From the NCBI RefSeq assembly GCF_009496155.1, contig NZ_WIJP01000002.1, positions 62,001 through 126,000 on the forward strand: DNA of 64,000 nt. The letters are read 5' to 3'. This stretch comes from Streptococcus mitis. GTDB lineage: Bacteria > Bacillota > Bacilli > Lactobacillales > Streptococcaceae. The position numbers and the translations under genes were made by a program. Below, piece by piece: positions 56,096-64,000 of this stretch (position 1 is the first letter of the stretch; every line of letters starts with the position of its first letter). The notes under the pieces are model-generated. The model was not told the origin of the DNA. It was given only the letters and a program-made list of their open reading frames with translations, and did no database searches.

Positions 56096-56715
56096 TTGAA
56101 GAAATCGGAAAAGTTGAAAGAATACAGAAAGACTCTCGTAATTGTAAACTATCAATTAAAGCATCAAAAATATTAACGGATATCCATTTAGGCGATAGTA
56201 TAGCAGTAAATGGTATCTGTCTTACGGTTACTCATTTCAATCATCAATCCTTTACAGTTGATGTAATGAATGAAACATGGAGTCGAACAGCTCTTACCCT
56301 ATTAAAACATGGAAGTGAGGTAAATCTAGAAAGAGCCCTATCTGTCAACGGTCGACTTGGAGGTCACGTCGTTACAGGACACATTGATGGTACAGGAACA
56401 ATCTCATCAATAAAAAAAGATGATAATGCTGTATGGTATCAAATCAACACACAAAAAGAAATTTTAGATTTAATAGTTGAAAAAGGATCTATTACAATTG
56501 ACGGCATTAGTCTGACTGTCGCTAAAGTCTCCAAAGTAAACTTTTCAGTATCTGTTATCCCTCATACCTTGGAACAAACCATTCTTAAGAGTAAACAAGT
56601 CGGGAGTACAGTAAATCTTGAAAATGATATCTTAGGTAAATATGTGCAAAAACTGATGGATAACTCTCCAAAATCAGAAATATCGAAGGAACTATTATAT
56701 CAAAATGGATTTTAG
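56080..56715 (+). CDS. ribE: Riboflavin synthase alpha subunit
   Basis: 211 residues in two similar barrel domains (MFTGIIEEIGKVERIQ ... and HVVTGHIDGTGTISSI). Converts two dimethylribityllumazines into riboflavin. Overlapped by ribD upstream; ribAB starts 19 bp after its stop. Confidence 0.96.
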   Translation: MFTGIIEEIGKVERIQKDSRNCKLSIKASKILTDIHLGDSIAVNGICLTVTHFNHQSFTVDVMNETWSRTALTLLKHGSEVNLERALSVNGRLGGHVVTGHIDGTGTISSIKKDDNAVWYQINTQKEILDLIVEKGSITIDGISLTVAKVSKVNFSVSVIPHTLEQTILKSKQVGSTVNLENDILGKYVQKLMDNSPKSEISKELLYQNGF

Positions 56716-56734
56716 CAGAAAGGATGATCAGTCA

Positions 56735-57940
56735 ATGGAATATCGAAAAATACAAGAAGCATTAGAAGCATTGCAGAAGGGACGACTTGTTCTTGTTATA
56801 GACGACAAGGATAGAGAAAACGAAGGAGACTTAATTTGTTCCGCACAAGCAGCTACAACAGAAAATGTTAATTTCATGGCTACTTATGCCAAAGGATTAA
56901 TTTGTATGCCTATGAGCGAACGTTTAGCTAATCAATTAATGCTTTCACCTATGGTTGAAAACAATACAGATAATCATAAGACTGCTTTTACAGTTTCAAT
57001 TGATTATAAAGAAACGACTACAGGTATTTCTGCCGAGGAAAGAGGATTGACCGCACGTATGTGTGTAGCTGAAGATATAAGACCCTCTGATTTTCGCAGA
57101 CCAGGACACATGTTTCCTTTAATTGCGAAAAACGGTGGTGTTCTAGAAAGAAATGGACACACAGAAGCAACTGTTGATTTATTAAAATTAGCAGGACTAA
57201 AAGAGTGTGGTCTATGTTGTGAAATAATGAATCATGATGGCAAAATGATGAGAACAGATGATTTAATTCAGTTCTCGAAGAAACACAACATCCCACTAAT
57301 TACTATCAAAGAATTACAAGAATATAGAAAAGTATACGATCAGCTGGTAGAACGAGTTTCAACTGTCAATATGCCTACTAGATACGGTAATTTCAAAGCA
57401 ACTAGCTACATAGATAAACTAAATGGGGAGCATCATCTTGCTCTTATTATGGGAAATATAGAGGATGAAGGCAATGTATTATGTCGGGTCCACTCTGAAT
57501 GTTTAACAGGAGATGTTTTAGGCTCTTTACGGTGCGATTGTGGACAGCAATTCGATAAAGCTATGAAAATGATTGCTGAGAATGGTTCAGGTGTCTTACT
57601 TTACTTGCGACAGGAGGGACGAGGAATTGGACTTATCAATAAATTAAAAGCCTATCATTTACAAGATCAAGGAATGGATACGCTTGATGCCAATCTTGCA
57701 TTAGGCTTTGAAGGTGATTTAAGAGAATATCATATTGGAGCACAAATGCTTAAAGACCTGGGACTACAGTCACTTCATTTACTGACAAATAATCCTGACA
57801 AGGTTGAACAGTTAGAAAAATATGGAATTACCATTTCCAGTAGAATACCAATCGAAATAGAAGCTAATCCTTACGACAGTTTTTATTTAGAAACAAAGAA
57901 AAATCGAATGGGTCACATTTTAAATATGGAGGAAAAATAA
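56735..57940 (+). CDS. ribAB: DHBP synthase / GTP cyclohydrolase II fusion
   Basis: 401 residues from MEYRKIQEALEAL with RBS AGAAAGGAT (an upstream ATG at 56705 would overlap ribE). N-terminal RibB domain (about 1-200; DKDRENEGDLI, GHTEATVDL). C-terminal RibA domain (about 205-400) with zinc Cys in HSECLTGDVLGSLRCDCGQQ and catalytic RQEGRGIGL. Supplies both precursors of flavin synthesis. Confidence 0.96.
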   Translation: MEYRKIQEALEALQKGRLVLVIDDKDRENEGDLICSAQAATTENVNFMATYAKGLICMPMSERLANQLMLSPMVENNTDNHKTAFTVSIDYKETTTGISAEERGLTARMCVAEDIRPSDFRRPGHMFPLIAKNGGVLERNGHTEATVDLLKLAGLKECGLCCEIMNHDGKMMRTDDLIQFSKKHNIPLITIKELQEYRKVYDQLVERVSTVNMPTRYGNFKATSYIDKLNGEHHLALIMGNIEDEGNVLCRVHSECLTGDVLGSLRCDCGQQFDKAMKMIAENGSGVLLYLRQEGRGIGLINKLKAYHLQDQGMDTLDANLALGFEGDLREYHIGAQMLKDLGLQSLHLLTNNPDKVEQLEKYGITISSRIPIEIEANPYDSFYLETKKNRMGHILNMEEK

Positions 57941-58408
57941 ATGAACACTTATGAAGGTAATTTAGTAGCGAACGATATTAAAATAGGTATTGTTGTAGCG
58001 AGATTTAATGAATTTATAACTTCAAAATTATTATCTGGAGCACTAGATAATCTCAAAAGAGAAAATGTAAACGAGAAAGATATTGAGGTAGCCTGGGTTC
58101 CAGGAGCTTTTGAAATACCACTGATTGCATCAAAAATGGCAAAAAGTAAAAAATATGATGCAATTATCTGCTTGGGAGCTGTCATTAGAGGTAGTACAAG
58201 TCATTATGATTATGTATGTAGCGAGGTATCTAAGGGAATCGCCCAAATCAGTTTAAATAGCGAAATCCCAGTTATGTTTGGTGTGCTAACGACAGATACA
58301 ATTGAACAAGCCATAGAGCGAGCTGGCACTAAAGCAGGAAATAAGGGTTCTGAGTGTGCACAAGGAGCTATTGAAATGGTCAACCTAATTCGCACATTGG
58401 ACGCATAG
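57941..58408 (+). CDS. ribH: 6,7-dimethyl-8-ribityllumazine synthase
   Basis: 155 residues, complete: [40 protein letters not shown] with the active-site His, and [24 protein letters not shown]. Last gene of the rib operon, its start directly after the ribAB stop; RBS GGAGGAAAA. Confidence 0.97.
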   Translation: MNTYEGNLVANDIKIGIVVARFNEFITSKLLSGALDNLKRENVNEKDIEVAWVPGAFEIPLIASKMAKSKKYDAIICLGAVIRGSTSHYDYVCSEVSKGIAQISLNSEIPVMFGVLTTDTIEQAIERAGTKAGNKGSECAQGAIEMVNLIRTLDA

Positions 58409-58458
58409 AACAGACTCTACTTTTAAACGAATAAGGAAACTAAGCAAAATCGCAATTT

Positions 58459-58572
58459 AATACTCTATGAAAGTCATAGGGCAAACTAGGAAGGTAACAG
58501 CAAGTATTCAAAACACAGCTTTAAGATTACTGATAAAACTGACGTAGTTTAAAGAGATTTTTGACGATTATT
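58459..58572 (-). repeat. Degenerate BOX-like element
   Basis: Boundaries resemble BOX (plus strand TACTCTATGAAAGTCATAGG, then GCAAACTAGGAAGGTA, and at the other end GACGTAGTTTAAAGAGATTT), with a shortened, decayed middle. Many mismatches to the copies at 13.2 and 45.6 kb. Confidence 0.7.
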
Positions 58573-58596
58573 CGGAAAAAGTAAATATTTCTATAA

Positions 58597-58648
58597 TAAA
58601 ACGCATAGAATCAAGGTTTTTTGTGAACACCTGATTTTATGCGTTTTT
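58597..58648. terminator. Bidirectional terminator between ribH and mutL
   Basis: AAAACGCATAGAATCAAGG - loop - CCTGATTTTATGCGTTTTT. It serves the rib operon and, on the other strand, the converging mutL transcript. Confidence 0.85.
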
Positions 58649-58684
58649 CTGATTTTGAAAATTTTTCCCAGACTTTTTGTGCTT

Positions 58685-60634
58685 TTAATATTTCCCCAAT
58701 TCACGAAGACTAGTGTGATTTTCCTGAATACGTCGGAACATCTTTTCCATATCCGACTTGGTAAAATGCACTAAAACAGGACGTCCGTGGGGACAGTTGT
58801 AGGGATTATCACATTGAGAGAGCTGATAGAGGAGCTGTCTAGCCGAATGATCGTCAATACGATGGTTGGCCTTGATAGACCGTTTGCAAGACATCATGAT
58901 AGCCAGCTCTGCTCGGTACTTCTTGATAGAAACTTCCTTGGTCAAAAGGAGCATGTCGCACATCTCATAGATGCCTGATTCAATCTCTTCTTCTGCCATC
59001 CAAATAGGATGTTCACGTAGGATGAATTGATTTTCCCCGTACTCTGCTAGAAAGACGCCCACTTCCTCCAAATGTGTCATTTTTTCCTTAAGACGAAGGG
59101 CATCATCCGCTGGAAATTCAAAGATATAGGGCACTAGGAGTTGCTGTTGACTTTGGTCTACATTGCCAATGCTTTCACGATATTCCTCATACTTGACCCG
59201 TTCCTGAGCCGCATGTTGGTCTATGATGTAGAGCCCATCTCGTCCCTGTGCAAAGAGATAAGTCCCGTGCATTTGTCCGAAAAACTCCAACTCTGGGAAG
59301 CTGGATGATTCTTCTCGCTCCAGCTTGTCATAAGCCTTATCAAGACTCGCAAGGTCTAACTCTGGATGATCTAGCTGGTCGTAGTTAGCAGGCTTTCTCT
59401 CTGCAAAATGCAGTTTTGCTGGCTTGGTCAGCTGATCCAAGGTTTCCTTGGCAAACAGGGTTAAGTCCTGCCCTTCCTCAGTTAATTCAACCTGATAATC
59501 AGCCACCTCAGCTTGGCTAGGTCTTGTCGGCTCTGTTTGCTCATAGTAGAGAGTATTTTCTTTGAGTGGGAGAATAGTCTGCTCCACCTTTTGACGATTG
59601 CGCACAGTCGATTTGGCAAGATTTTCCAAGGCATCTGGTATCAAGGTTTGCTCCTTAAGACTGTTTGCAATAGCTTCTGAGACCAGGGCCATCAGTTCTC
59701 TTTCCTTGGAAATCCGCACCTCTTGCTTGGTTGGATGCACATTGACATCCGCTAGATAGGGGTCGATATGAATGTGAATGACAGCCAGTGGAAAACGGCC
59801 TACCATGAGCTTACTGCCATAACCATCAAGAATAGCACGATTGAGTAAAAAGTTCTTGATATAACGACCATTGATGAAGAGGCTGATATAGTTGCGGTTG
59901 GCTCTAGTTAACTCAGGCAAGGACACAAAGCCAGAAATTTCGAAATCAAGGTCAGAATTCTCAATTTCAATCATCTTCTTAGCACTGGCTAAACCGTAAA
60001 TCCCAGCGATAGCTTGGCGCAGTTGACCTGTTCCCGCTGTTCGTGTCATTTCCTTGCCATCACTAATCAAGCTAAAGGAAATCTCAGGGTGGGCCAAGCC
60101 TAGACGATTAACAATATCAATGATATGAGATAACTCCGCTTGCTGGCTCTTCATATATTTGAGGCGGGCAGGCGTGTTGAAAAAGAGGTCCTCCACACAA
60201 ACCTTGGTTCCCACAGGACTAGTCGCTGGGATAATTTCTTCTACTTCTCCCCCACGCGCGACGAGCTTGGTTCCATGACTTGCACCATCCATCGCCGTCA
60301 AAAGAGTCAAAACACTAACAGACGCGATAGAAGGAAGGGCTTCACCACGAAAACCAAGCGTCCGAATCCGAAAGAGATCTGCCTGATTTTTTATCTTACT
60401 GGTCGCATGACGACGCAGGGCTAATTCCACCTCATCGTGGGCAATTCCATGACCATTATCTGTGATTTGAATCTTCTTGAGACCAGCTTCCTCAATCTCA
60501 ATGATAATCTGGCTAGAGCCAGCGTCAATAGCATTTTCTACCAACTCTTTGACCACACTGGCAGGACGTTCGATAACCTCTCCTGCCGCGATCTGGTTTG
60601 CCAGCACCTCTGGCAATTCAATAATATGAGACAT
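58685..60634 (-). CDS. mutL: DNA mismatch repair protein MutL (HexB)
   Basis: 649 residues. N-terminal GHKL ATPase: [50 protein letters not shown]. The C-terminal domain carries the endonuclease metal motif DQHA-x2-E-x4-E ([12 protein letters not shown], about 478-489), [12 protein letters not shown] and CPHGRPV. Mismatch repair with MutS; mutS would be expected to the right in pneumococcus-like genomes but lies outside or has been displaced by the accessory block. Confidence 0.97.
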   Translation of the reverse strand: MSHIIELPEVLANQIAAGEVIERPASVVKELVENAIDAGSSQIIIEIEEAGLKKIQITDNGHGIAHDEVELALRRHATSKIKNQADLFRIRTLGFRGEALPSIASVSVLTLLTAMDGASHGTKLVARGGEVEEIIPATSPVGTKVCVEDLFFNTPARLKYMKSQQAELSHIIDIVNRLGLAHPEISFSLISDGKEMTRTAGTGQLRQAIAGIYGLASAKKMIEIENSDLDFEISGFVSLPELTRANRNYISLFINGRYIKNFLLNRAILDGYGSKLMVGRFPLAVIHIHIDPYLADVNVHPTKQEVRISKERELMALVSEAIANSLKEQTLIPDALENLAKSTVRNRQKVEQTILPLKENTLYYEQTEPTRPSQAEVADYQVELTEEGQDLTLFAKETLDQLTKPAKLHFAERKPANYDQLDHPELDLASLDKAYDKLEREESSSFPELEFFGQMHGTYLFAQGRDGLYIIDQHAAQERVKYEEYRESIGNVDQSQQQLLVPYIFEFPADDALRLKEKMTHLEEVGVFLAEYGENQFILREHPIWMAEEEIESGIYEMCDMLLLTKEVSIKKYRAELAIMMSCKRSIKANHRIDDHSARQLLYQLSQCDNPYNCPHGRPVLVHFTKSDMEKMFRRIQENHTSLRELGKY

Positions 60635-60782
60635 CTTTCAGCTCCTTTCCGTATCTATTTTCCTAGAAATTGATTAGTGCTATTATACCATATTTCAGAT
60701 AGGACCGAAAAAGCAAGCACCACATAGGAGCCAAATCCCTCCACATAGACAAAGTCCCTTGCCAGGGGGAATAAAATAGTGG

Positions 60783-60822
60783 TATACTCAATAAAAATCA
60801 AAGAGCAAACTAGAAAGCTAGG
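60783..60822 (-). repeat. Lone boxC end of a BOX element
   Basis: Plus strand TATACTCAATAAAAATCAAAG then AGCAAACTAGAAAGCTAG, the boxC half only; the rest is cut off where the transposase remnant begins. Confidence 0.75.
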
Positions 60823-60825
60823 CGA

Positions 60826-61188
60826 GGGGAGAAAGTCTTTGAGCGGACTTCAATTGTTGCAGGACAAGTAGACGGAGAGTTTATAGCTCCCATGATTTAC
60901 AAGGAGAGCATGACGAGTAACTTCTTTGTGGAATGGTTCAAAACGCAATTCCTGCCTGCTTTAAAGACATCTCATGTCATTATCATGGACAATGCTAGCT
61001 TTCATCCCAAGAACATTTTGGATGAACTTTGCATTCAAGATAAACACTTTTTCTTACCTCTACCACCTTATTCACTGGATTTGAATCCTATTGAGCAAGC
61101 TTGGACTATCTTGAAAAAGAAAGTGACGGATTTATTAAGGGAAGTTCCCAATATCTTTGAATCATTAGAGTGTTTTTTTAAAAACTAA
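60826..61188 (+). pseudogene. IS630-family transposase, 5'-truncated (IS630-Spn1 type)
   Basis: About 120 codons of the C-terminal DDE half, open from GEKVFERTSIVAGQVDGEF to the stop. The second Asp (VIIMDNASFHPKN) and the final Glu (LDLNPIEQAW) are present; the N-terminal helix-turn-helix and first Asp are missing. An internal ATG at 60892 gives an apparent small frame but not a functional protein. It resembles the IS630-Spn1 transposase of pneumococcus. It marks the border between mutL and the azole-peptide genes. Confidence 0.88.
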
Positions 61189-61336
61189 ATAACTATTGAT
61201 ATGATAAAATTAACAGATATATGATTGAAATAAACAAAGAGTCTAGGACAAAAGTCTAACCTTAAATCATGACCACCCGTCTAACGGGTGATTATGATTT
61301 ATATTACATTTTCAATTTTTATTTAATTTTAAAATG
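61189..61336. other. Spacer with a hairpin, end of IS remnant
   Basis: No gene. It contains AAATCAT..ACCCG-TCTAA-CGGGT..ATGATTT (61265-61301), a symmetrical hairpin without a T-run that may be an IS-end structure or weak terminator for the azole-peptide operon. Confidence 0.45.
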
Positions 61337-62134
61337 TTATAAACCAAAAAATATCTCATATAGACTAACAAAATGTGCGAAATGACTATTAGATATATCG
61401 TTCAAAAAATGTACGAATTCTCCATCTAAAAATCCTCCTGAGCAAACAGAATTAATACTATTTCTTATTGCTACTAAAGTTAAATTTTGAGCTATATGTC
61501 CAGCTTCAAGATTCATAAAGCGATACCCCCTATCCTGATATTTATAACAAATCAGACTTGGATTTCCAATAAAATGGATAGAGAATGCACAAGAATTAAA
61601 AAAATGTTCATTTAATGTAATTAAACCTGGATCTAAATAATCTGAAAGCAATATCGGAATTAACGTATTGTTCATTGGCAGATACTCATAAATCCCCTTC
61701 TCCAACGATTCTACATCATTTACAACAATAATTAAAGATATTGGATAGGTTCCGCCAGCAGATGGAACTGTATAGACTCCACAAATAGAAGGTCCATATC
61801 CATAAAATAACACATTAGAAAAGTCCTTGAATGAAATTGTCCCACAAGTGAATTCCCGACAACTTCGCCTATTTAGTAACGCTGTATAAAAAGTATCAGT
61901 GTCTTCTTTAATTTCGTTATTGAGAGTAATTCCAATTGATGATTTTGAAAAAGATGAATTGCTGTAAATATTATCCATAAACGCTTTATTATCAAAAGCA
62001 TTAGCAATATTTTCTTCAAAAATGTGATAGTTAGCACGATCTAAGGAAGTCATATTGTGAAATTTTTCAAAAATCACTTGACCATCCTCTGCGTTAATAC
62101 ATCTTTCACTGTAAGACATTTTATAATTCCCCAT
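61337..62134 (-). CDS. SagB-type FMN-dependent azoline dehydrogenase (TOMM cluster)
   Basis: 265 residues (or 260 from a second ATG at 62119 with GGGGA upstream). Nitroreductase-fold SagB/ThcOx family: FHNMTS (about 25-30), FMN-phosphate binding LLNRRSCREF (about 86-95), TVPSAGGTYPISL with GIYEYLP, and the C-terminal YRFMNLEAGHIAQNLTLVAIRN (about 204-225), the family's GH-x-x-QN signature. It oxidises azolines to thiazoles or oxazoles in modified peptides. Its start overlaps the previous gene's end by 14 bp. AT-rich compared with mutL and rib genes. Confidence 0.88.
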   Translation of the reverse strand: MGNYKMSYSERCINAEDGQVIFEKFHNMTSLDRANYHIFEENIANAFDNKAFMDNIYSNSSFSKSSIGITLNNEIKEDTDTFYTALLNRRSCREFTCGTISFKDFSNVLFYGYGPSICGVYTVPSAGGTYPISLIIVVNDVESLEKGIYEYLPMNNTLIPILLSDYLDPGLITLNEHFFNSCAFSIHFIGNPSLICYKYQDRGYRFMNLEAGHIAQNLTLVAIRNSINSVCSGGFLDGEFVHFLNDISNSHFAHFVSLYEIFFGL

Positions 62135-62948
62135 ATCTAATTTTTTTAAATTCTTTAGAATTTAGATTATAAGTTAGCATCCTTGAATAAGAATAACTAT
62201 TATAATTTTGTTTTGTTACTATGAAATAAATTTCATTTATTATAAAAGCGACTGGAATTCTATAATAAGTATCATCTTTGCTACTATAGCAATAAGTACT
62301 TCGACTTTCTTCTTGATTTAAATATAGTTTCAATTTACTCAAATCTTCTTCACCAAATACCTGTGGTCCAATAGAAAAATACTTGGAATTCAATACCACA
62401 GGAAGTAAAACACTATGTTGATTCATGTGATTTTTTATCTCTTCCAGCTTATCTGCGAACACAGTATTATCCCACCTCTCCATAATCACCAAAATAATAT
62501 CTGCTGATGAAATATTATCCGGAATTTCATGATAACTCTCGAAATAATTTGTCAAAAAATCGTTTTTAGAATTACTTTCCAAATTCTTTTTAATCATACT
62601 TGAAATCATTTTAGATGAATAGTTAATACATATCAAACAAATTCTATTATCTTTTGGAAAATCTACAAGGTAAGAATTATCTTTTACGAATATTTCTTTT
62701 TCTAAAAGTAACTCGATAATTTCATTAAATTCATATATATCAAACTGCTCTCCATACTTTTTGGAAAATAATTGAGTAAATTCATAAATTGTTTTTGAGG
62801 AAAAGAAATATTCTATATTACTTAGTAAATATTTTTCTATTTTATCACCAGTTAGATGATATAATTTGCTATATATTTTCAAATAAAGATTCTTTTTATC
62901 TAATGAAACTATTTTTACTGCTGGACTTAAATAAATTTTTTCATCCAT
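62121..62948 (-). CDS. Putative TOMM cyclodehydratase partner: RRE domain plus reduced E1-like half
   Basis: 275 residues, no close family recognised with certainty. Residues about 1-95 look like a winged-helix precursor-recognition (RRE/PqqD-like) domain: YLSPAVKIVSLDKKNLYLKI, then a helix-rich part ending LLLEKEIFVKD. Residues about 100-275 recall the E1/ThiF-like half of ocin-ThiF or C proteins: SADIILVIMERWD, then LLPVVLNSKYFSIGPQVFGEED, which matches the 'lPv ... iGP' strip of that family. The ATP-binding Gly motif and the zinc tetracysteine are absent. Probably delivers the precursor peptide to YcaO. Lies 13 bp after the YcaO gene. Confidence 0.65.
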   Translation of the reverse strand: MDEKIYLSPAVKIVSLDKKNLYLKIYSKLYHLTGDKIEKYLLSNIEYFFSSKTIYEFTQLFSKKYGEQFDIYEFNEIIELLLEKEIFVKDNSYLVDFPKDNRICLICINYSSKMISSMIKKNLESNSKNDFLTNYFESYHEIPDNISSADIILVIMERWDNTVFADKLEEIKNHMNQHSVLLPVVLNSKYFSIGPQVFGEEDLSKLKLYLNQEESRSTYCYSSKDDTYYRIPVAFIINEIYFIVTKQNYNSYSYSRMLTYNLNSKEFKKIRYGEL

Positions 62949-62961
62949 AAACTTATCCTCT

Positions 62962-63981
62962 CTATGGAAATGGAATGAAATTTATATCCCTATTTAATTT
63001 CATTCCTGTTTTATTCTCTACGTTACTATAGATTTCCTCAGAATAGTCCGAAATTCGAAGAGAAGGGAACCAATTTTCTGAATAAATTTTTGTAATCTTC
63101 GAACAATAATTTCTGTAAAATACATTTTGAAAAGAAAATGGGGTACATAATTTTAATTCCATATCATATTTTTGATACAATTCATTTATTACTTTGCTTC
63201 TTGTAAAACATCCCTGTATATCAAATATGTCCGAAGCAGAGACTAAGCTACCTTCCTCTAGATAAGAATATGCCTCAATAATATCCTCAACTGGCAACTT
63301 ATCAAAAACATGAATATAGTCAACTTTATCTATATTTCCTTGAGAAACTGAACCATGTAATTTGTTTAATGGATATAATTCTCTAAATAGACTTTTAAAA
63401 GCTTCTTCTATTGAATATCCTGCTCCAATGCCTATATCAATGGAATTAGATCCAGTAGATCCTATCCCCAAAATTACTCTATAGCAGTCAATAATAGAAA
63501 TTTCATAAAATTTTAAATGAGTAAGATCAAAAGGAATTATTTTTGATAGATATTTATCTTTTTTTATTTGATATTTAACTGTTTTAGAGAGATAGCTAAT
63601 AATAAAAGATTGACGTTCTATAAACTCTTTCAACGAATTCTCAATAGATAATTCAGACGAAACATGTGTAGCAAGTCCACAAGTGTCCAAAAAATAGATT
63701 ATATTTTTTGAGTTTATCTTTTCACAGCCCAATTCATCTGTGGTCAAATTTAAAAAATTAACCATATATTGTGGCCTATTGATAAAATTAATTAGAGCTT
63801 GCCTTTCAAATGCCTCGCCAATGGAAGCTTGCATTGATTTACAAAAGCTCATATCTGTGGATGATCCATTACTACTAATCGAATCATAGTTTAACGAAAC
63901 CCAATTACTACACCTATAACCTTCCAGAAATTTAGGAACATCTAAATTATAGGTATAACCGTAATTTATTTCTACTACCAT
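62962..63981 (-). CDS. YcaO-domain cyclodehydratase (TOMM cluster)
   Basis: 339 residues, with RBS AAGGAG. ATP-dependent enzyme that backbone-activates Cys/Ser/Thr for azoline formation. YcaO signatures: SSTDMSFCKSMQASIGEAFER (about 40-60; Ser-rich loop and Glu pair), SLKEFIERQSFIISY (about 116-130; second E-x-x-ER), GAGYSIEEAFKSLFRELYPL (about 187-205; Glu at the nucleotide site). It ends NFIPFP, consistent with the C-terminal Pro-rich tail (PxPxP-type) of azole-forming YcaO proteins. First visible gene of the operon; the upstream gene is outside the window. Confidence 0.9.
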   Translation of the reverse strand: MVVEINYGYTYNLDVPKFLEGYRCSNWVSLNYDSISSNGSSTDMSFCKSMQASIGEAFERQALINFINRPQYMVNFLNLTTDELGCEKINSKNIIYFLDTCGLATHVSSELSIENSLKEFIERQSFIISYLSKTVKYQIKKDKYLSKIIPFDLTHLKFYEISIIDCYRVILGIGSTGSNSIDIGIGAGYSIEEAFKSLFRELYPLNKLHGSVSQGNIDKVDYIHVFDKLPVEDIIEAYSYLEEGSLVSASDIFDIQGCFTRSKVINELYQKYDMELKLCTPFSFQNVFYRNYCSKITKIYSENWFPSLRISDYSEEIYSNVENKTGMKLNRDINFIPFP

Positions 63982-64000
63982 AATTTTTCTCCTTAATACC

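Noticed and set aside
60892..61188. Apparent intact 98-residue protein
   Set aside because: It is the C-terminal part of a truncated IS630 transposase; the frame is open upstream of the ATG with matching transposase sequence, and the first catalytic Asp is missing.

Overview
The window looks like the chromosome of a Mitis-group Streptococcus (S. pneumoniae, S. pseudopneumoniae or S. mitis type). The evidence is four BOX-like elements plus a lone boxC end, three CiaR-controlled csRNA genes, a SigX (late competence) cin-box operon, and a pneumococcus-like gene order from mutL through the rib operon, ruvA-tag, uvrA, spx, folC, cls and nrdD to the ribosomal protein superoperon and leuS. Base composition is low GC. 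No rRNA, tRNA or CRISPR array was found. Species cannot be settled from the sequence alone.

Layout. 1-1.3 kb: end of an integrated mobile element (DUF3173 small protein plus tyrosine integrase). 1.5-1.8 kb: an Fst-type type I toxin gene with a convergent antisense RNA. 2.2-2.5 kb: two tandem csRNA genes. 2.5-6.3 kb: two GNAT acetyltransferases and an ABC exporter / LytTR regulator / DUF3021 membrane protein operon. 6.5-9 kb: leuS. 9.3-13.1 kb: a ferric-iron-type ABC importer. 13.2-16 kb: BOX, histidine phosphatase, a third and longer csRNA, DUF711 and ACT-domain proteins. 16-31.1 kb: the S10-spc-alpha ribosomal superoperon (29 genes, rpsJ to rplQ, minus strand) with its promoter, an internal promoter before infA, an L17 downstream-element-like RNA and terminator at its end, and about 107-bp mobile repeat units in three intercistronic gaps. 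31.2-34.7 kb: anaerobic ribonucleotide reductase operon nrdD-x-GNAT-nrdG. 34.8-36.6 kb: SigX cin-box operon with a 47-aa protein and a Ccs4-like membrane protein. 36.6-42.8 kb: cls, lipoproteins, folC, the ireB-ruvX-DUF1292 operon, spx. 42.9-46.1 kb: Mg2+ P-type ATPase with an M-box riboswitch. 46.1-54.6 kb: Xaa-Pro peptidase, uvrA, corA, DUF1129, S66-family protein, SemiSWEET, tag, ruvA. 54.7-58.4 kb: FMN-riboswitch-controlled ribDE(AB)H. 58.7-60.6 kb: mutL. 60.8-61.2 kb: IS630-type transposase remnant.

The most unusual part is the right edge (61.3-64 kb), an AT-rich three-gene block on the minus strand: a YcaO cyclodehydratase, a short protein with an apparent peptide-recognition domain and a vestigial E1/ThiF-like half, and a SagB-type FMN dehydrogenase. 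This is the enzyme set for a thiazole/oxazole-modified peptide (TOMM, linear azole peptide; streptolysin S-like logic). The precursor peptide, transporter and immunity genes are not in view and are expected beyond position 64000.

The central block is conserved housekeeping DNA. The two ends (integrase side and TOMM side) and the small-RNA loci are the accessory or regulatory parts.
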